From positions 1 through 30,237 of IMG/VR virus record IMGVR_UViG_3300030104_007623: 30,237 nucleotides of DNA. One strand, written 5' to 3'. Of the stretch, positions 27,952 to 30,237 are shown piece by piece (position 1 is the stretch's first letter; each line of letters begins with the position of its first letter). The position numbers were made by a program, and so were the translations under genes. Origin of the DNA: a virus. The notes under the pieces are model-generated. The model worked only from the letters and a program-made list of their open reading frames with translations, was not told the origin of the DNA and did no database searches.

Positions 27952-29574
27952 CTACATCATGCCCATCATAGTTGGGTCTATTTCGGATTGTGAGGTTTCT
28001 TTTGGTTTATCCACTATAGTACATTCTGTTAATAGAATTGTTCCTGCAATTGAAGCTGCATTTTGTAAAGCATTTCTAGTAACTTTAAATGGATCTATAA
28101 TACCTGCTTCTTTTAAATTAGTTTCTTCTTCAGTTTTAATATTATACCCTACCCAATCTAAATCTTCTACTAATACAGATATATGTTTAGCATTTTCTTC
28201 GGTATAGCCCGCATTAGTTAAAATTTGTGAAAATGGTTTTCTACATGCTTTTTGAACAATATTTACACCAAATTCAAAGTCTTTATTTCCACTAATTTCT
28301 AATCCTGAAACTGCACCTAATAAAGCAACTCCACCACCTGGAAGTATTCCTTCTTCAATGGCTGCTTTTGTAGCATTAAGAGCATCATCTACTCTATCTT
28401 TTTTCTCATTCATTTCAGTTTCAGTATTTCCACCTACATGAACAATTGCTACTCCACCAACAAATTTAGCCATTCTATCTTGTAGTCTTTCCATCTCAAA
28501 TGGTGTTTGGGCATTTTCAATTTGAGTGGCTAATTCTTCTACTCTTTGAGAAATTGCTTCTTCACTACCTTTACCATCTACAATTGTTGTTTTTTCTTTA
28601 GTAATAGTAGCTACTCTAGCTTCACCAAACCATTCCCAACTAAACTTTTCAAGCTTCATTCCTTTTTCTTTAGAAAATACTTGACCACCTGTTAATGTAG
28701 CTATATCTTCTAATACTAATTTTTGTCTATCTCCAAAATCAGGAGCCTTAACAGCACACACCTTTAATGTACCTCTCATTTTATTTACAATAAGAGTAGC
28801 TAAAGCTTCACTATCTATATCCTTAGCAATAATTAAAAGTGATTTATTAGTGTTTGATACTCCTTCTAATATTGGGAGTAATTCTTTTACCTGTGTAAAG
28901 GTATGATCTGCTACTAATACATAAACTTCATTTAAAGTTGAAGTCATATTATTATTATTAGTAACAAAATATGGGGATTTAAACCCTCTATCAAACTGCA
29001 TTCCTTCAACAGTTTCTAAATATGTTTCTCCTGTTTTAGATTCTTCAATATGAACAACTCCTTCTCTACCTACTTTTTCCATAGCTCTAGAGATAAGTTT
29101 TCCTACTGTTTCATCATTGTTAGCTGAAATTGTAGCAATTTGTTCTAATTGTTCAGGAGAAGAGATATCTTCATTTATGCTTCTTAATTGGGTAATAACT
29201 TGCTCTACAGCAGCATCTATACCTCTTTTAATATCTACAGCATTTGCCCCATCATCTAAAGCTGATAAGCCTGCTTTAACCATTTCTCTAGCTAATAAAG
29301 TAGAGGTAGTTGTACCATCTCCTGCATTATCCGCTGTTTTAATAGCTGCTTGTTTAAGCATTTGAACTCCTAATTCTTGAATAGGGTCTTCTAATGAAAT
29401 ATTTTTTGCTACTGTTACCCCGTCTTTTGTTGATTGAGGGTAATCATTTGGTTTAGAAATTACTACATTTCTACCATTGGGACCTAATGTTGATACCACA
29501 GCGTTTGCTATAGTATCTATTCCTTCTACTAATTGTTTTCTAGCTTCAGGGCCAAATTCTATAATTTTACTCAT
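27952..29574 (-). CDS. groL: Chaperonin GroEL
   Basis: A 540-residue full-length chaperonin. Visible features: GPNGRNVVI (residues 31-39), the ATP-binding GDGTTT (85-90), the apical-domain core around FDRGFKSPYFVTNNN and the C-terminal equatorial GILPGGGVALL. The C-terminal tail ends ETSQSEIDPTMMGMM, lacking the long Gly-Gly-Met repeats of bacterial GroEL. GroEL folds proteins, here possibly phage capsid or enzyme proteins. It overlaps groES by eight bases (stop/start TGAGTAA arrangement), so both are co-translated. Full-length phage GroEL is uncommon. Confidence 0.97.
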   Translation of the reverse strand: MSKIIEFGPEARKQLVEGIDTIANAVVSTLGPNGRNVVISKPNDYPQSTKDGVTVAKNISLEDPIQELGVQMLKQAAIKTADNAGDGTTTSTLLAREMVKAGLSALDDGANAVDIKRGIDAAVEQVITQLRSINEDISSPEQLEQIATISANNDETVGKLISRAMEKVGREGVVHIEESKTGETYLETVEGMQFDRGFKSPYFVTNNNNMTSTLNEVYVLVADHTFTQVKELLPILEGVSNTNKSLLIIAKDIDSEALATLIVNKMRGTLKVCAVKAPDFGDRQKLVLEDIATLTGGQVFSKEKGMKLEKFSWEWFGEARVATITKEKTTIVDGKGSEEAISQRVEELATQIENAQTPFEMERLQDRMAKFVGGVAIVHVGGNTETEMNEKKDRVDDALNATKAAIEEGILPGGGVALLGAVSGLEISGNKDFEFGVNIVQKACRKPFSQILTNAGYTEENAKHISVLVEDLDWVGYNIKTEEETNLKEAGIIDPFKVTRNALQNAASIAGTILLTECTIVDKPKETSQSEIDPTMMGMM

Positions 29575-29944
29575 TTTCTATAATTTTTTGAATGTCTTTT
29601 ATTTCTTCTGGTGTAACTTCTGTTTCAGCTAAAATACCTTCTACTTTAACTTCTTTTTTAACTCTAGCCAATATTTGATTTTCTTGGCCAATATAATACT
29701 CGTCTCCTTTATGTTCTAATTTAGTGAACCCAATTGTAGGTAAAATAACTGTATCTCCTATTTTGATTTCTGTTTCTATAAAACCAACTCCAGCTACATG
29801 CCTTCCAGGTCCTACAGCTACTACTGTACCATGTTCATTTCGGTCTTTACCTAAATCAGGTACTACAATTGATCCGTAAGTTGCTTCTTCTTCTTCTTGA
29901 GGTTTAACAATAACGGCATCGAATAATGCTTCTAATTCTGTCAT
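29567..29944 (-). CDS. groS: Co-chaperonin GroES, C-terminally extended
   Basis: A 125-residue protein with the GroES fold: DAVIVKPQ, a mobile loop around residues 17-36 (EEEATYGSIVVPDLGKDRNE, with the hydrophobic tripeptide IVV), GTVVAVGPG, VILPTIGFTKLEHKGDEYYI and a terminal strand ILARVKKEV. Residues about 97-125 (VEGILAETEVTPEEIKDIQK...) add an acidic helical tail not found in the roughly 97-residue bacterial protein. It partners GroEL in the same operon. A promoter candidate lies upstream at 29966-29996. Confidence 0.93.
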   Translation of the reverse strand: MTELEALFDAVIVKPQEEEEATYGSIVVPDLGKDRNEHGTVVAVGPGRHVAGVGFIETEIKIGDTVILPTIGFTKLEHKGDEYYIGQENQILARVKKEVKVEGILAETEVTPEEIKDIQKIIENE

Positions 29945-29965
29945 AACGTTTTTTTAATGTTTATT

Positions 29966-29996
29966 GTAATATAATAAAAATATCTCAATAAGCAAA
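29966..29996 (-). promoter_or_regulatory. Promoter candidate for the chaperonin operon, TTTG-N19-TATATTAC
   Basis: TTTG (29996-29993), 19 bases, TATATTAC (29973-29966). The ATG of groES is 21 bases further on. One base shorter in the spacer and different at the last box position from the other family members. Confidence 0.4.
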
Positions 29997-30013
29997 CCTA
30001 GGATGCGATTTTC

Positions 30014-30237
30014 TTACTTAATTTTTATTGATAATGGTTTTGTTACTACATGAGGAGAATATGGAACTGTAACTGTTAATAATCCATTCTCCATTTTAGC
30101 ATCTGCTTCAGATAATCTAAATTTACTAGCTACTTTGTAGCCAAAACTAAATGATCTTTTTGCTATACCTGAGTAATGGTATTCTCTATCATTACTATCA
30201 TTTTCAGGTTTTGTATAACTAACTTTTAAAATGTCTC
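30014..30237 (-). CDS. Small heat-shock protein Hsp20, partial (N-terminus beyond window)
   Basis: The last 73 residues of an alpha-crystallin/IbpA-type protein. The frame DILKVSYTKPENDSNDREYH continues to GIAKRSFSFGYKVASKFRLS, then the domain end ADAKMENGLLTVTVP and SIKIK. This is the canonical sequence order of the crystallin-domain strands (Lys-x-Glu-Asn-Gly-Leu-Leu-Thr-Val). The N-terminus lies right of the window. It precedes groES by 69 bases, making an Hsp20-GroES-GroEL chaperone block. Hsp20 genes are common in marine T4-like phages. Confidence 0.85.
   Translation of the reverse strand, partial: DILKVSYTKPENDSNDREYHYSGIAKRSFSFGYKVASKFRLSEADAKMENGLLTVTVPYSPHVVTKPLSIKIK

Noticed and set aside
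1-30237. CRISPR array, integrase, transposon or insertion sequence
   Set aside because: No regularly spaced repeats, no recombinase or transposase motifs were found.

Overview
The window looks like part of a large, strongly AT-rich double-stranded DNA bacteriophage with T4-superfamily replication genes. It carries a gp44-like clamp-loader ATPase and a gp62-like partner, a PD-(D/E)XK/AddB-type nuclease, tightly packed genes with many ATGA stop/start overlaps, and a mixture of virion-type proteins and tiny unknown proteins. Every supported gene lies on the minus strand, so transcription runs from the right end to the left. The host is most likely a marine-type Bacteroidetes/Flavobacteriia cell (inference). 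Start codons are preceded by A-rich tracts and not by Shine-Dalgarno sequences. One gene encodes a small lipoprotein with a signal peptide. A recurring promoter-like motif (TTTG, a spacer of exactly 20 bases, then TATATTTA or TATATTAA) resembles the Bacteroidetes -33/-7 promoter (TTTG ... TAnnTTTG).

Layout in transcription order. (1) 30237-27625: chaperone block with the end of an Hsp20, then GroES, GroEL and a small unknown protein. (2) 27621-22781: replication and DNA-metabolism block with a SET-domain protein, clamp loader gp44, an unknown 326-residue protein, a small conserved protein, a DUF2061 membrane protein, gp62, a DUF1599/Nmad1 protein, a PD-(D/E)XK nuclease with four cysteines placed for an Fe-S cluster, and a ribbon-helix-helix regulator. 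(3) 22769-10716: a 12-kb glycan cassette with two GT4, two GT32, three clear GT2 and one further GT-A-like transferase, one large two-domain transferase (DUF707-like plus GT14/Core-2-like), two sulfotransferase-like proteins, one PIG-L/LmbE-type deacetylase, one methyltransferase-like protein, a HAD-like remnant and a zinc-ribbon protein. (4) 10673-4235: small accessory genes, many with zinc-binding motifs (DksA-like, degenerate HNH, CxxC knuckle, SWIM), a putative restriction-fold nuclease, a LamG-domain virion protein and a roughly 200-base non-coding stretch that may be a structured RNA. (5) 4226-1: membrane proteins including a PrsW-like intramembrane protease, a lipoprotein, and the first 680 codons of a large protein that continues past the left edge.

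Taken together (inference), the phage appears to bring its own protein-folding help, its own sliding-clamp loading machinery and an unusually complete set of enzymes for building and decorating a glycan with sulfate and possibly methyl groups. The glycan could coat the virion, remodel the host surface or, less likely, modify DNA. The most distinctive items are the glycan/sulfation cassette, the promoter family with a fixed 20-base spacer and hairpins in that spacer, the PrsW-like protease, and the non-coding element near 7.6 kb. No tRNA, rRNA, CRISPR array, integrase or insertion sequence was seen.
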